A stretch of 64,000 bases of DNA from Lichenostomus cassidix (GCA_008360975.2 CM039183.1:41283850-41347849); one strand, 5' to 3'; shown: positions 50,200 to 61,520, numbered from the stretch's first letter. The notes: generated by a model from the sequence alone, not told the origin. Made by a program: numbers and translations.

Positions 50200-51294
50200 C
50201 TGATGCAGCATTGTTGCATCCAAGCCCTGAGTGTATGTTTTGGCAAAAACAGAGCTATTTTCAGCTAGGCGTGTAAGGTGGCTTGCCAAGAGGCTCAGCT
50301 TTCCCTGCAGCCCCAAGGTGGGTTGGAGGCAGGGCTCTCACTGGCTGCCTGGGCAGCAGGACCAAGTGCCAGGTCTGCACAGCTCAACACTGGCATTCCT
50401 GGCAGGGCATGCACCACCTTGCTGCTCCTCCTGAACTGATCCAGAGCGGGATCTCAGCAGGATCAGATATCCAGAACAGGGGGAGCACAAGGAAACCCTG
50501 TGCCAGTTCTGACCAGTCTGAGGGCAACCACCTGGCATGTTGGCTCCCAAGGAGGTTTACTTGCCTACTTGAAATGTGTAGAACCCCTTTGTGTCCAGTG
50601 TATGTTCATGGTGTAGGAGCTCTGAGAGCCCCAAGCTGTGTGTAAGTAAGGGGCAGGGTTTACATTTGCCCCACATCAGGGCAGGTACCCTCCAAGTCAG
50701 CTTTTTTACACTCAGACAACACAGCCTTCATGTCATTCCTCTCTTTAAAGGGTATCTATTTCTTTCCAGGGCAATGGTGTATCTCTATCCTACATTTTCC
50801 TCTGGGGCCTTTCATGCTTTTGGTATTGGTTTCTCCTGTTGCTGCTTTCTTTTGGAGTCTCTTTTTCCCATGGATTCAGTGGGCATAGGGGCCAGGTGAG
50901 TAAAACATATCAGTGAAGGACAGACACAAAAATGAAGTGTAACACAATTTGGACAAAATGACTTCCCACTTCTCCCATGACATCCTTCTTGTAGAAGCCT
51001 CTCTTCCCCATGTGGAATGATAAACTTGCTCCCTACTAATGCTGACAGCATACAGGATTCACAAACTGGCTGTCTATACCATTTTTTTCCCCCTAACTAA
51101 ATCCCCTTTTTTTGCTGGCAGCGATGCTGTAGCAGCAGAGCCCTGGGGGTGGTTTGCAGTGGGCTGGCTGGCAGCTGGCAGGTGTGGCCAGTGGCAGACC
51201 CCGCTGGTGGAGGGGTGCTGCCCTGGGCAGAGCTGTGCAGGGGTGGCCATGCACATGTGTACCTGCACACGAGCGCCTGGCTGCGCCAGAGACA

Positions 51295-51324
51295 GCCTGC
51301 GCCTGTGCCTGTGCCTGTGCCTGC
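51295..51324 (+). repeat. Hexamer tandem repeat (GCCTGY)5
   Basis: Five head-to-tail hexamers: GCCTGC, GCCTGT three times, GCCTGC. It lies in a CpG-dense patch (eight CpGs in 51270-51356). Open frames across it exist on both strands and only reflect the 6-base period. Confidence 0.92.
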
Positions 51325-52591
51325 ATCTCCTCGCGCTGAATTCCAGAGGCGTTACGTGTCTTGCACAGAGAAGAAACTATTTGTGCCACAGGCATAAATA
51401 AATCCACCAAGCATTTGCAGTAACACAGGTTGCTCAGGGTCTGAGCTCAATCCTGCTCCAGATAGGGACAAAATCTGCCTTTGGTGGGAGGTGGGTAGGG
51501 GCTGTGGTGCGGGGATGCTGCTGGAAAGGACACGAGGGCAAACATAGAGGCAAGGTGTCTGTTATCTCCTTACTGAGTGATAAGTTGTGTTATTTGCTCA
51601 TCATTTCTGGCACAAGCTAGGAGGATGTATTTCTGCCTCCTCATTACACAAGAAGTTTGAACCACTGTGTGTTTGTATCCAGCTGAGACAAACACACCAG
51701 CACCTCCTCTTGTGTGCAGGCTTGACTCAATAGAAAGCAGTGGCTTATTGGTTCATGAGAGACAGGTGGTACAATTATCAAAAGTAATTTTTAAAAAATA
51801 TAGCTGCTACACATTTAAGTAAGTATACATTGTTATCCCACTTTTCGAAGGAAGGGGATGGTACCTCTGCTTTTATCAAGGGCAACAGGATCCCACCAAG
51901 TAACACTTGCACGGCTTTTATGTGATTTGATAGCTGGTTTTCTTCTTTAGAAATACCTGATGCAATTTATTCATTGGCCTTTAGATACATGTGATGTAAG
52001 TATTCAACAGCTGAACTACAGTGAGTGGAGAAAAACAGGCATTTCTATGTGTAGGTTACCCCAAACTTGAGCACACCTCTAACATTAGGCAAATGAATGG
52101 CACTTTACTGATGTCCTCTTCTTTCTCTTGACTCTGAAGGGATTCACGAGGTCAGGTTCAGATATAACATTGCCAATTTGAAAATGTGCATGAAGCAATT
52201 TTATTCCTAGTCTTTCCTGGAAGACTTTTATGACCATAAATCTGTGACATGCTAAACGTCCCTCATTTTTCAAACCTGCCTTTTTTTCCCTTCTTTGCTG
52301 TCTGAGTGACACTCTTGTATTCTGGCTGATTCACCACTCCCCTGGCTATTTCCCACCATGAAATTGCTCTCAGTGAGTGATGAATGAGTGCTCTGCCTCA
52401 GCTCTGCCAGAGCAAAGGGCACAGCTACCATACACACCACAACGTTTGGAGTATGATGGATATGAGCTTTTACAGAAATCTTTATTACCTCACCTTCCTC
52501 TTCACCCTTGGAACTGAACTTCTCATGAGCAGTTTTCAATTTCATTTACTTTCTTCAGAAGAAAGAAAAAGGTGGCAAGTCTAGAGTGATT

Positions 52592-52625
52592 GAGTTACAC
52601 TGATTTTAAGTTGGTGTAAAACCCA
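52592..52625. repeat. Degenerate palindrome, possible foldback element fragment
   Basis: gagttacactgattttaagt then tggtgtaaa: TTACAC (52595-52600) pairs with GTGTAA (52614-52619). The wording resembles the arms of the old amniote foldback repeats (gagttacactgatttacacc). Too short for certainty. Confidence 0.4.
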
Positions 52626-54250
52626 GTGGTGAGCTGCAGTGGGCTGCTCAGCCAGGCAAAGTCTTGGCACATTGCTGGACAAGGCAATGGCATTCAGACT
52701 GCTTTCAGTGCAGCTGTAGGAACTGCACCCATGGCAAAGGCTGTTTTGGAAACAAACTGCCTTTACAACTCCTGCAAGCATTGCTCTTCACTGGAACTTG
52801 GTGTTCAAAATCTGGCACGCCTTTTTAAAAACAAACAAAATTTAAAAAATATTAAAAAACTGGTCTTGTTTTCTGTTATTGTAACAACAACAGAACCTAG
52901 TAAAACAAAGGATGCAAAGTCATCTGATATTTAGTGACAACAGCTTCTTAACAAAATCTGGATGAGATTGTTGGCCTTCAAAGTTGGAAGGCAGGGCTAG
53001 GGTGGGTGGAAAGCAACTGAAGAAGGCAGCTGTAGAGGAAAAGCATGACCAAGCTAAAGCTTTTGAAGATGTTAGGTCAATTCTTGGCACAGCTGCCAAT
53101 CTTGTATGGGGCTGTGGCCCTCATCTGTAAAGGTGAAGCAAATTTTTAAATTCTTTGGGGTCTGAAGTCAGAAACAGCCCTATGTGTGTTTGCATGAGGG
53201 GAAACCTGGCCCTAGAGAAAGCTACTGTAATCTAAACAGCTACTGTGGCTGAGGTTGGTTGCACAGGGCTTATACTGCAGCACTGTAATTAACAGAATGC
53301 TGCTCATGTTCTCCAAAATGCATTTACAAAGGCTTTGCATGGCATATGTCTAGAAATATGGGTGCAGTTTTGCTTTTCACCCTCCAAAAGTGAAGCACAA
53401 GGGTCATTCATATGTGGGACTGGATTTTGACAGCCACAGGCACCCAGGATTTGGGTTTGCTACAGCAGAAGTGAGAAAGAAGAGGAGCTTGAAGGAGGGA
53501 CAGGGCATGAACAGCTGTGAATCTGAAGGCAGGTAACATACTAACATTATAAGATGATGATGTTAACAAAGCCCTAAACCCAGTCTCACCTGGTAACTGG
53601 GGCCAGATGCCCAGACAGGTCGATCCTCCTGGCCATGCTGAGGAGTTGATGATGCACTTGCTGCAGAGCTCTCAGCACAGAGATGTGGGGCCAAGGGAAG
53701 ATGCCAACACCATCCAGGGGTGCTGGAGCACTGCCAATGTGAGCGCACAGTGGCACAGGAGTCAAGGCATTCTCCTTGCAGGAAAGCTTCTCTGCTGCAA
53801 CACCGTGTCTGTAGATCCTCAGTGGAAATTTTGTGTCCAGCACTGGCAAGACAACATACCACAAATGGATTAAGTTGTCACCATGTTCATTTATTTTCAT
53901 ACACACAATGGCTGTCTTGAAGAAACCCCATCCTGTTTAAGCTCAGGGTCTGTGCTGCTCATTCTCTGTGTTAAAACTAGATAAACTGAGGAAGTGTCTG
54001 GCCTTCCATTTAGCTAAGAGCTGAGCTTCTGAACAATGCATCAGGTGCTAGCACATTCTCAGCTGCACTAATCCATTTGTCAAAACATATATTCAGCAAA
54101 GGGTTCAAGAGTTTGCATCAGGGATAGGTGACTTCCAGGAGTCTATGCAAAGAGTTTGGGGGTGAAACCTCTCTGTACTCCAAGGCTGAGGCTGTGGGGC
54201 CAAGACATTGTCTTGGGTCTTTATTCAAAGCTGCCCAAAACTTTTGGTCA

Positions 54251-54595
54251 AGAAATCATATAATCAGAGAATGGTTTGGTTTGGAAGGGGCCTCACAGAT
54301 CATCTAGAACTAACACCTGCTCCCATGGGCAGGGACACCTCCCACTAAACCAGGTTGCTCAGGGCCCCATCCAACCTGTCCTTGAACACTCCTGGGGTGG
54401 GTCATGTATCACTTCTCTGGGCAACCTGTTCCAGTACCTCACTGTCCTCTGAATAAAGAATTTCTTCCTAGTATCTAATCTAAACCTTTCCTCTTTTAGC
54501 TTAAAACCATTCCCCCTTGTCCTATCCTTACATGTCCTTATAAAAAAGTTCCTTTCCAGTTTTCTTGTAGGCTCTTTACCACATGAAAGAGCTTT
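54251..54595 (-). mobile_element. CR1 LINE 3' end, 5'-truncated
   Basis: CR1 retrotransposon on the minus strand, about 345 bases. The 3' end is at the low coordinate (aatcatataatcagagaatg, then ggtttggaaggggcc). The 3' untranslated part carries the familiar word cccatgggcagggacacc and runs into the end of ORF2. The minus-strand frame from about 54570 reads the CR1 C-terminal block [18 protein letters not shown], then [11 protein letters not shown] and YWNRLPREV without a stop. A single-base deletion near 54390 throws the final codons out of frame, where EVFKARLDGAL is expected. Similarity stops near 54595, a typical 5' truncation. It covers about the same element portion as the copy at 10501 plus about 170 more bases. 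Confidence 0.95.
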
Positions 54596-55227
54596 CTGCT
54601 TGGCTCTCCAGTGTTTACAACTTCCAAGAGTCTGGATATTCTGCAAATCAAGTCTCTGTATGAGAATGACACCTTTTGGCTCACAGCTGTGGCTGTCCTC
54701 AAGAGCTGCAATCACAGGTTGGGAGAAGGAGTTGAGTGATGAGTAACTTAAATAAAGTTGGCAACTTAGATGAGTTTAGGTGAGTTAATGCACTATTAAT
54801 GCACTGTCAGGCCCAGACACATTAATATGAAGTTCCTTGAAATACCTCACATGCTTGGCTCTCTCCCCAGCCAGTGGTGTGAATGCCAACCGCTAGGGAC
54901 AGAGTTATGGACTGATTTTGTCACCCCTGACCTTTGGTTTCCTAAACAACTGCCTCATCTCCAGAAATTGGCCTCCTGGGTTTGCTGGGGAAGGGAGCAG
55001 AAAAGAGCATCTAAATTGTACCCCAGCCTGGCTATCTGTGCTAACTCAGATCTTTTTGTTAATTGTCACTGTGCATAATCAATACCCTTGTTCAGACAAA
55101 GGTAGGGAAGGAAAAATTTATAAAAATGCTTGTTTAACCTTAGCTGGTGATGGACCAGCTAAGCATCCTTTGCTTAAAAACTAGTAATGAAATGAACAAA
55201 CAAGGCAAAAACAACAATCTGATTCTC

Positions 55228-55299
55228 ATGCAAATTCTTGCCCTGCAGGAGACGAGTGCATGAACACAAATTCGATTATTGGTTAATGCTCATTTGCAT
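55228..55299. promoter_or_regulatory. Inverted pair of POU octamer motifs
   Basis: A perfect octamer ATGCAAAT at 55228-55235 faces its reverse complement ATTTGCAT at 55292-55299, 56 bases apart. Between them lie gcatgaacac and gattattggttaatgct with homeodomain-type cores; ttttgctaatcagg follows near 55347. POU-family factors bind this octamer, and paired sites occur in neural and lymphoid enhancers. Here the role is inferred from sequence words alone. Confidence 0.25.
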
Positions 55300-56771
55300 A
55301 CCCTAGACTGTCTCAAAACACCCCTGAAACATCAGTGCAAAGCATTTTGCTAATCAGGACTGGTCCCTTCCACCCTTTTCTGTGCAGGTAAGTGGTATTT
55401 GCCTGCAGAAAGGAAAACTACAGGTTGCAGCCTCCAGAGGGGAGGTCCAAATGCTCTCACAGCCACACAGCGCTTGAGAGGAGCAAGGAAAGTAGCAAAT
55501 GACTTGATAGAGATCATACACGGAAAAAGCAGAAGTGTTTGAAACAGTTAACCAATGTCCTGTCACTCGCTCAAATGCCTTTCAAAGCTGGTCTAAGGGC
55601 ATCTCCTGAAGAATTCACTGGAGTTATTTGCTTAGTCTGAGATGTCAGGGTGGTACAGCATCATGGCTCCAGAGCTTCAGGATTTGGAAGGCAGGTTTGG
55701 TTTCTGAGTTGTGCCAGGTCAATCCATCTCTGCTCCCCATGTGCGCCGTAACTCCCTCCCCTCCATAGCCTGCAAAATATTGGCTTCCCTCCTAAAGCAG
55801 CCAAGTCAGGGTGCAACACTTGTTAGATTGGTGAAAATTTGTAGCAAACTCCTGCTTTAGTTGCTTGAGGAATATCTTGCTTTTCAGAACACTCAAACAA
55901 GTTTCTGCACGTCTCACTGGGAAATGTAAAGGGGCATGCACTGCATGAAATTGCTTGTCTTTACCAAAGGTCCTAAATTATAATAATGGCACATTTAATT
56001 CTTGCCAAGAGGAGCAGAAAACCAGTCCAAAGAGGTGTTCCCAAGGATCCAGTTCACCTGCTTGGTTGAAAATATGTATTTTCCCATTGGTAAAGTTTTT
56101 ACCATGTGCATAATAAAGGTGTGATTTAATAGTCACAGGAACAGAAACACTAGCAATGATGGATTAAGCCATTTCTGGATCTAACAGCCCCTCCATGCCT
56201 TGTAAGGAACACACTGCTCCCCAGAATCGCTCATCACACTGTGGGCTCACTGGGTGGTGTGGGGTCAGCAAGAAGATGTCATTCATGGGGCACCATGAGG
56301 GCTTCTCTCCTGAGGATCAGTGTTAGGGCTGTGGCACGGCCAATTGTGGCAGTGGCATTTATCCACTTGTCCTGGGTTTTGACTTGTGCAACCAGGGATT
56401 GGGAACACCACATCATATTGCAATATGCCAGCAGAGGGAAGGCCCCTTAGCAGAAGGGGGCATTTGTTTTTGGCCTTTGCTTGTTCTGCAGTCAAGGATT
56501 TCCTCCTGGAAAGTGTGGGCAGCAATTCCTCTGCTTCTCTTCATCCCTGTTTGCAGCTCAGGGGTGAAAAGAAGTGGGGGTGGCATGCTAAAATTCTGGG
56601 CTTTTCTTTGAGCAGGTTTTTTAATAGGTCTGCTGCTAATGCAGAGCCCTGTGCTTGAATGTTCCCTTCTTCTCCCAGAGACGACATCCTCTGGTGTCAT
56701 GAAGGGGCTTTTCTGTCTTCGTGGAGGCAGTGATGGATGCTGGTTGGATCTGACCCTGAGGGAAGCAGGTG

Positions 56772-56801
56772 CTGGCTCAGAGCTGCCCATCTCTGAGCCA
56801 G
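56772..56801. repeat. Perfect 11-bp hairpin
   Basis: CTGGCTCAGAG (56772-56782) and CTCTGAGCCAG (56791-56801) are exact reverse complements around an 8-base loop. The pairing does not extend cleanly outward, so a miRNA precursor is unlikely. A related word, cctggctcagg, appears near 58037 and 58049. Confidence 0.92.
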
Positions 56802-57158
56802 GGTGCCCTTGGCCAGCATCACCATGCTGCACTTCCCTCTGAATCTCAATGAGCACCTTGGGTTGTCAGGGGCAGATGGGATGCACTGATTACTTGGATC
56901 CCTCCTATTTTGGGACATGACAAGCAGTTCATTTTCTTCCTCTCCTTTCATGTTTGCACAATGCTTTACACTGATCTCCCCTGCACACATTTATCTGCCA
57001 GGCAGGGTAATAGAGCAGCACCCAGGGAGTCTCCAAGGCTTTTGTAGGGGTTTGGTATTGCTGAGCTGTGAATGCAGCAAGAGGCAGGATGTGTAGCTAA
57101 TCCTACGATACAATAACCAGTCCTTCGTGGTGGATGTCAAATTTACTAAATGCATGAT

Positions 57159-57224
57159 TGTTTATTGTTTGCCTGTGTAATTACGTGTGCGGGGCTTGGG
57201 CCAATTTGGAAATATTAATAAACA
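57159..57224. promoter_or_regulatory. Inverted pair of forkhead-type motifs
   Basis: TGTTTATT (57159-57166) is matched by its reverse complement AATAAACA at 57217-57224. A second overlapping forkhead-like word (ATTGTTTGC) follows the first. A CCAAT box (57200-57204) and gtaattacgtg lie between. Forkhead proteins bind TGTTTA(T/C). The site pair is real as sequence; its activity is inference. Confidence 0.22.
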
Positions 57225-59437
57225 TGACAGCATTTCAGTAATGCACCAGACAGAATCCTCCCATTGCTCTCAGGAACACTAACACGATACGTTCATAGAT
57301 GGAATGAAAGGGAGTTTTCTTCTGAAATTAAAAAAGGGCTTTCTATTATCTAAGCTGAGTAGCAGAAGAGTTCACTAGGTTATTCTCACTGGTATACTCT
57401 AACTGCAGGTGGGTTCATAAGCTTCTCTCTGATGTAGCAAAATTAGATCAGTGTAAGCACAAGGAAGCTGATATTAGTCTGTGCTGTCACTGAAAGGACT
57501 GCTTGTCTGTGAGGAGAAATGGGCTGGTGATTCACAGGGCATTCAGCTCAGGCAAAACTGAGCAGTGAGTTTTCTCTCAGCCTTTTCTCCCCTATGGACC
57601 TGAAGCCTTTTGGCTGTGGCTCTTTTATTGCTCTAGGCTGCCTGTGTGGTGGTGCGTCTGTGTTACCAGCACTGCAGAGGGGGACATTCAAAAGTAACCA
57701 TGCGTGAACGTTTATTTCCCAAAAATCAGTCTGTTTGACCTGCACCAGGCAAGCTCCCTCCTGCCCTTCCAGCTTGAGTCTGTGACATCACAACTTTTTG
57801 GTAATGGCCTATTAATCACCTACTGCCTGATGCTGTGAATTCTGTCTGGTTTCCTCCAGGATACTTCATCATCTACAAGCAGGACTTGGACCAGGCAGGG
57901 ATGCCTCCATCCAAGCTCCTCCAGATGCCGGTGCTCCGAGCCTTGCCAGAACTGCATGATTTCTGTGCGTGCCATTAGACTGGGATGATGAACAGCTTGG
58001 CTGTGAGCACGTGGAGTGCAAACCCTGGCAAAAACCTGGCTCAGGGCCCTGGCTCAGGAGCATCCTCACTGCCGTGCAGAGCTGCCATCTGGCAGGTTGG
58101 ACCTGGTATCCTCACCACTCCAGCTTCCCAAGCCAGCGGCTTTTTTGTTTTCTCTTAAATGAAAACAAATGTTAACCTCGGCCCATGGAGGAGGCAGCCC
58201 ATGGCTACCAGGAACATCTCTTTTTGTGGGGATTGCTGGGATGAAGGAGCTTAACTGCACAGCACACTGTACCCAAACACAGTCCCAGTGGGTCAGCTTT
58301 GCAAGGGAATGCAAGGGCCAAACCCCATCCTACCTCAGGCAGCAGCCAGGCTGCAGTTGTGGTGCAAAGCATGCTACAAAGTGCTCCATGTCAGTGGCTG
58401 CAAGGTGAGGCACAGTCTGTTTGTCCCTATGGCACTGCCTGCTGCATCCCAGGAGCCGTGTGGGATCCCACCATTGCATTTGGCAGGAAAGGGGCTCCTG
58501 TGCTCTCTGCTTCCCTGCCTGCGAGAATTGCACCGTGAGTACCTTCATGTGGTATTAATGTGATGCACCTATTTCTTGTTTCACCTGACTTTATGGGGAA
58601 AAAAATACAAGGAGAATCCAATTAGGTACAACTGGACAAAATTTGGATGAGGTTTGTTTAATTGTAGTGACAAGTTTTCTCCGTTGACACATGGTGTGGT
58701 CTCTTATGTTCCTTCTTCATCCCTGCCTTACAAGTTGGTTAAAACTTGGGAAGAACGCACGTGCCCAGGAGCAGCCTCCAGCTGTGCCATAGGGTAGTTA
58801 CAGCAGAAAATAAGAATGTTTGAGCCTGAACCCAAATTTCTGGCAACAAAAGCAACTGCCCCTTCTGGCTCCCCTTGCTCATTTCCCTTCAAGAGACAAG
58901 AATTCGGTCCTGGATGGTAAAAATGAAGACAGATCCCAGCAGCTGCTTTTGCATTTGAAGAGCAAAGAATCCAGGCAAAGCTCACACATGGGTTTTTGGA
59001 GGAATCACATCGAAGTGAGGCAGTGCTAGGGGCTGTGGCTGTGGCTCACACCTTTCAGGGTGCAGTGGCATTGAGTGACCATTTGCAAATTTTCCTTGAG
59101 AAATGCTGCCTATACAGGCTCCTTCCTTTTCACCTCAGCACAGATGAAGCTTTCAGGGAAGTGCCTTCCAGGATGGAGAGTGCCATTTTCCTCCAGCAGT
59201 TTGCTGCAGGGTTTTATCAGCTTCCTGGTTGTCTTGACACAACCACATCTGCCCCTTCAGCACTCTCGCCAAGGGCCTATTACCCCTTTTCTGGTATCAT
59301 CATCTCACAGGTTCACACTGTCCTGTTTCTCCATAAGGAAGGCAAAACTCAGGATACGGGAATTCAAGCTACAGGTCCATACACAGTAGGCACAGCTGTC
59401 TTCCTTGCTTCCTCCACAAGGTTTTTTTAAAAATTTT

Positions 59438-60330
59438 GTTGAAGAGCATTTTGTCTGAATGACTTAACTTCCTAATTGTCTTCATTGTCTGGGAATCATC
59501 AACCCCACCCTCAGCTTCCCGCCTGTCCCACAGTCACCTGCAAATTCTGTCAGTAGCAATAGCCACTCCTTCCAGACCTCTGGAGGGAGATGTTGCTGTC
59601 AGGTCTAGAGGAGATCCCTGTGGAGCCCCACCAGAAATGTTCCCGGGTGTGCCACCTGCATTAGTGTCTGCCAGCCATCCAGCCCCTCAGCTGTTTAATA
59701 CATTGCCTGGAGCTGTTTTGTTGCAATATTGTCATTCTCCCCCAAAAGTGCTGTGTGGGGCTTAGTGGTGCCTCATCCAGGGGTTGCCTCCAGGCAGCTA
59801 CAAGTATCAGTCACTTTTCATAAAATCAACAGAAAATTAAGTGAGACCTGTTTTCCTTGAAAAGCTGTTAACTGGCACTGATCCTCTCTCTCTTTTATTT
59901 TTGTTGTACTTGAATCCCATGTCATCTTCCCTGTTGTTTGGTCTGGGATTGATATCAGATGTTTCCACCTTGTCTTTTTCAAAACACTGGAATAAATTTA
60001 GACCTTTTTCAGTCCAGTGGAAATTTGTTGGCACTCCTGGGGTTATTAAAAATGAATGCCAACAAGCCAAACATCTTCTAGACAGTTTTTTTGAGGACTT
60101 CAGGGTACAAGTTATCTGCGCTTTGCAATTTAAAATTGCTTATCCCTACCAGCTGTTGCCTGTCATTCTTCTCAGTGATGCACTGGAGAGCACTTTATCA
60201 TCCTTATGTCATTTCAACATATCTATTTCTTTTCAAGTGCAGAACAAAAATATTAATCAAACTGTCCTCCATTATCATTAGCTATTTCACCAGCTCGGTC
60301 TAGAAATGAGCTAATATTATTGTAATGACT
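59438..60330 (-). mobile_element. Ancient CR1/L3-like LINE relic, minus strand
   Basis: A highly diverged reverse-transcriptase segment of a CR1/L3-type LINE, read on the minus strand. Landmarks from 5' to 3' of the element: FD*YFCSAL near 60260-60235 (consensus FNKYFCSVF), the complement of acaagttatctg near 60110, complement of ggaaatttgttggcactcct near 60030, VETSDINP near 59970 (consensus VSLTSIPG), complement of tggcactgatcctc near 59875, then GAPQGSPL with PQGS at 59623-59612 and the catalytic block as EFAGD at 59547-59533 (consensus FADD, one acidic residue lost). Similarity then fades near 59438, so the C-terminus and 3' end are missing. It may reach 60440 at the 5' side. The 146-codon open frame on the opposite strand (59841-60281) is antisense to it and not a gene. 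Same lineage and age class as the relic at 12250. Confidence 0.8.
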
Positions 60331-60689
60331 CATTTTTCATTTCTTAATGGATATCTTTATGGGAATTGTTGAATTTATTTATCTGCATGACAGTTGTCTG
60401 AATGTTCCTTAACTTTTGAATATGTAGAATCAACATTGTCTTTTAGATACATCATTCAGATATGTGATTGGCAAAACATAAATTATTCAGGATGTTGCTC
60501 AGCCACACAAATGGAAGAGTTTTCTGGTCTGGATAATTCATCTCCCCTAGATGAGGGTTAAGGCACAAGAGATGCTCTTTTCATTTTTACTAAGTCCAAG
60601 TTAATTGGAGTGCAAAATATCCATTCCCACACAGCAATGATGCCTACAGAAAGGGGATGCATCCTGATCAGAGAGATAAGGGATTATCC

Positions 60690-60785
60690 TCAGGTTCAAG
60701 AGATACATATTTTGTTGCTGGCTCTGTTACTAAGTCTCCCTGTGCAAGTCACTCACCTGCCCATGCCCAAGCTCTCCTGACCAGT
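60690..60785 (+). mobile_element. MIR-like SINE remnant
   Basis: Contains, in order and spacing close to the MIR SINE: ggttcaag (remnant of the tRNA-derived B box, 60693-60700), gctggctctgttactaag (MIR core entry, 60718-60735) and gtgcaagtcactcacctg (MIR core gggcaagtcacttaacctc, 60742-60759). The gap between box and core is about the expected length with substitutions. MIR-type tRNA SINEs are ancient and survive only as fragments in birds. Recognition rests on about 45 matching bases, so a chance resemblance cannot be excluded. Confidence 0.45.
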
Positions 60786-61520
60786 AGCTGGGACTCAGCG
60801 CTGCTTTCCCTCCTCTAGGAAGTGCTTGGAGTCTGTGGAGGATCGCATCATCCCTGAGAGAAGACTTCTGCCATCGCGGGGCTTTAGAAAAGTCTTAAAT
60901 GGACAGGATTAGTGCTTGTTTTCTTCTTCTTTGGTTGTCATTCAACTGGCCATTCACATTTGGAGCATTTCAATTGTGATTTATTTTTGGCTTGAAATTT
61001 CTGGAAAAGCTGTCCACTGTAAAGCTGGGACTTTGGGGCAAGAAAACAGAATCAATACTTGTTGATCTTTTAATAAACTCTGTCCCCAGACAGTGGGGTT
61101 TAGACCTTCACAATTTCCAGTTTCTTCTCCTGGCAAGCGAGTGGAGTAGGTGGAGAGGAAAGCTGAAACCAGGAGGGATGTGTATCCAATATGTGATTTG
61201 TTCCTTGTGGAAAGACCAGCTTTGGTTCAGACTGCTCCAGCTGGTAAAACTTTCACTCTGTAAGTTCAGTGTGAAACCAAATGTGTTTCTTGAAACAGAT
61301 CCTTGGAGGACTTTCAAAGACACCGGTAGGTCAGATGTATCCAATTAGTAAGGGCCTGTGACAGCAGGCGAGAGCCCTGAGGGGCAGGGTGGGGAATCTT
61401 CCCAGAACATCTTGCCTGCACCAGGCTGAACTTCACTGAGGTCACCCTGTGGGTTAGAGCACAGGGAGTTCATGGTGGGGTTTTGGTGGCAGAGCCTTCT
61501 TTGAGCAGGGCTCACATAGA

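Larger units (their letters stand above)
47314..54250. other. Gene-free stretch, partly GC-rich
   Basis: No exon or transposon recognised. GC-richer parts (48.3-49.6 kb, 50.3-50.6 kb, 51.1-51.4 kb) carry overlapping open frames on both strands, none with a known domain. Listed separately: an inverted repeat at 50172, a hexamer tandem repeat at 51295 inside a CpG-dense patch, and a degenerate palindrome at 52592. Near 53120 a 12-base match to the tail of MIR was not extendable. Confidence 0.5.
54596..59437. other. Gene-free stretch with motif pairs and a hairpin
   Basis: No exon or transposon was recognised. Segments at 55175-55360 and 57130-57290 are AT-rich but not low-complexity and hold paired octamer and forkhead words (separate entries). 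A perfect 11-bp hairpin is at 56772. Open frames reach 147 codons (56413-56856, minus) and 144 codons (58996-59430, plus) with no recognisable domain. Confidence 0.5.

Noticed and set aside
53115..53135. MIR tail word (ctcatctgtaaa)
   Set aside because: A 12-base match only, with no MIR core upstream.
56413..56856. 147-codon minus-strand open frame
   Set aside because: Overlapped by open frames on both strands, including the hairpin at 56772; composition effect of GC-richer DNA.
58996..59430. 144-codon plus-strand open frame
   Set aside because: No domain, with a second overlapping open frame in another phase.
59841..60281. 146-codon plus-strand open frame
   Set aside because: Antisense to the ancient LINE reverse-transcriptase relic; its similarity is explained entirely by that element.
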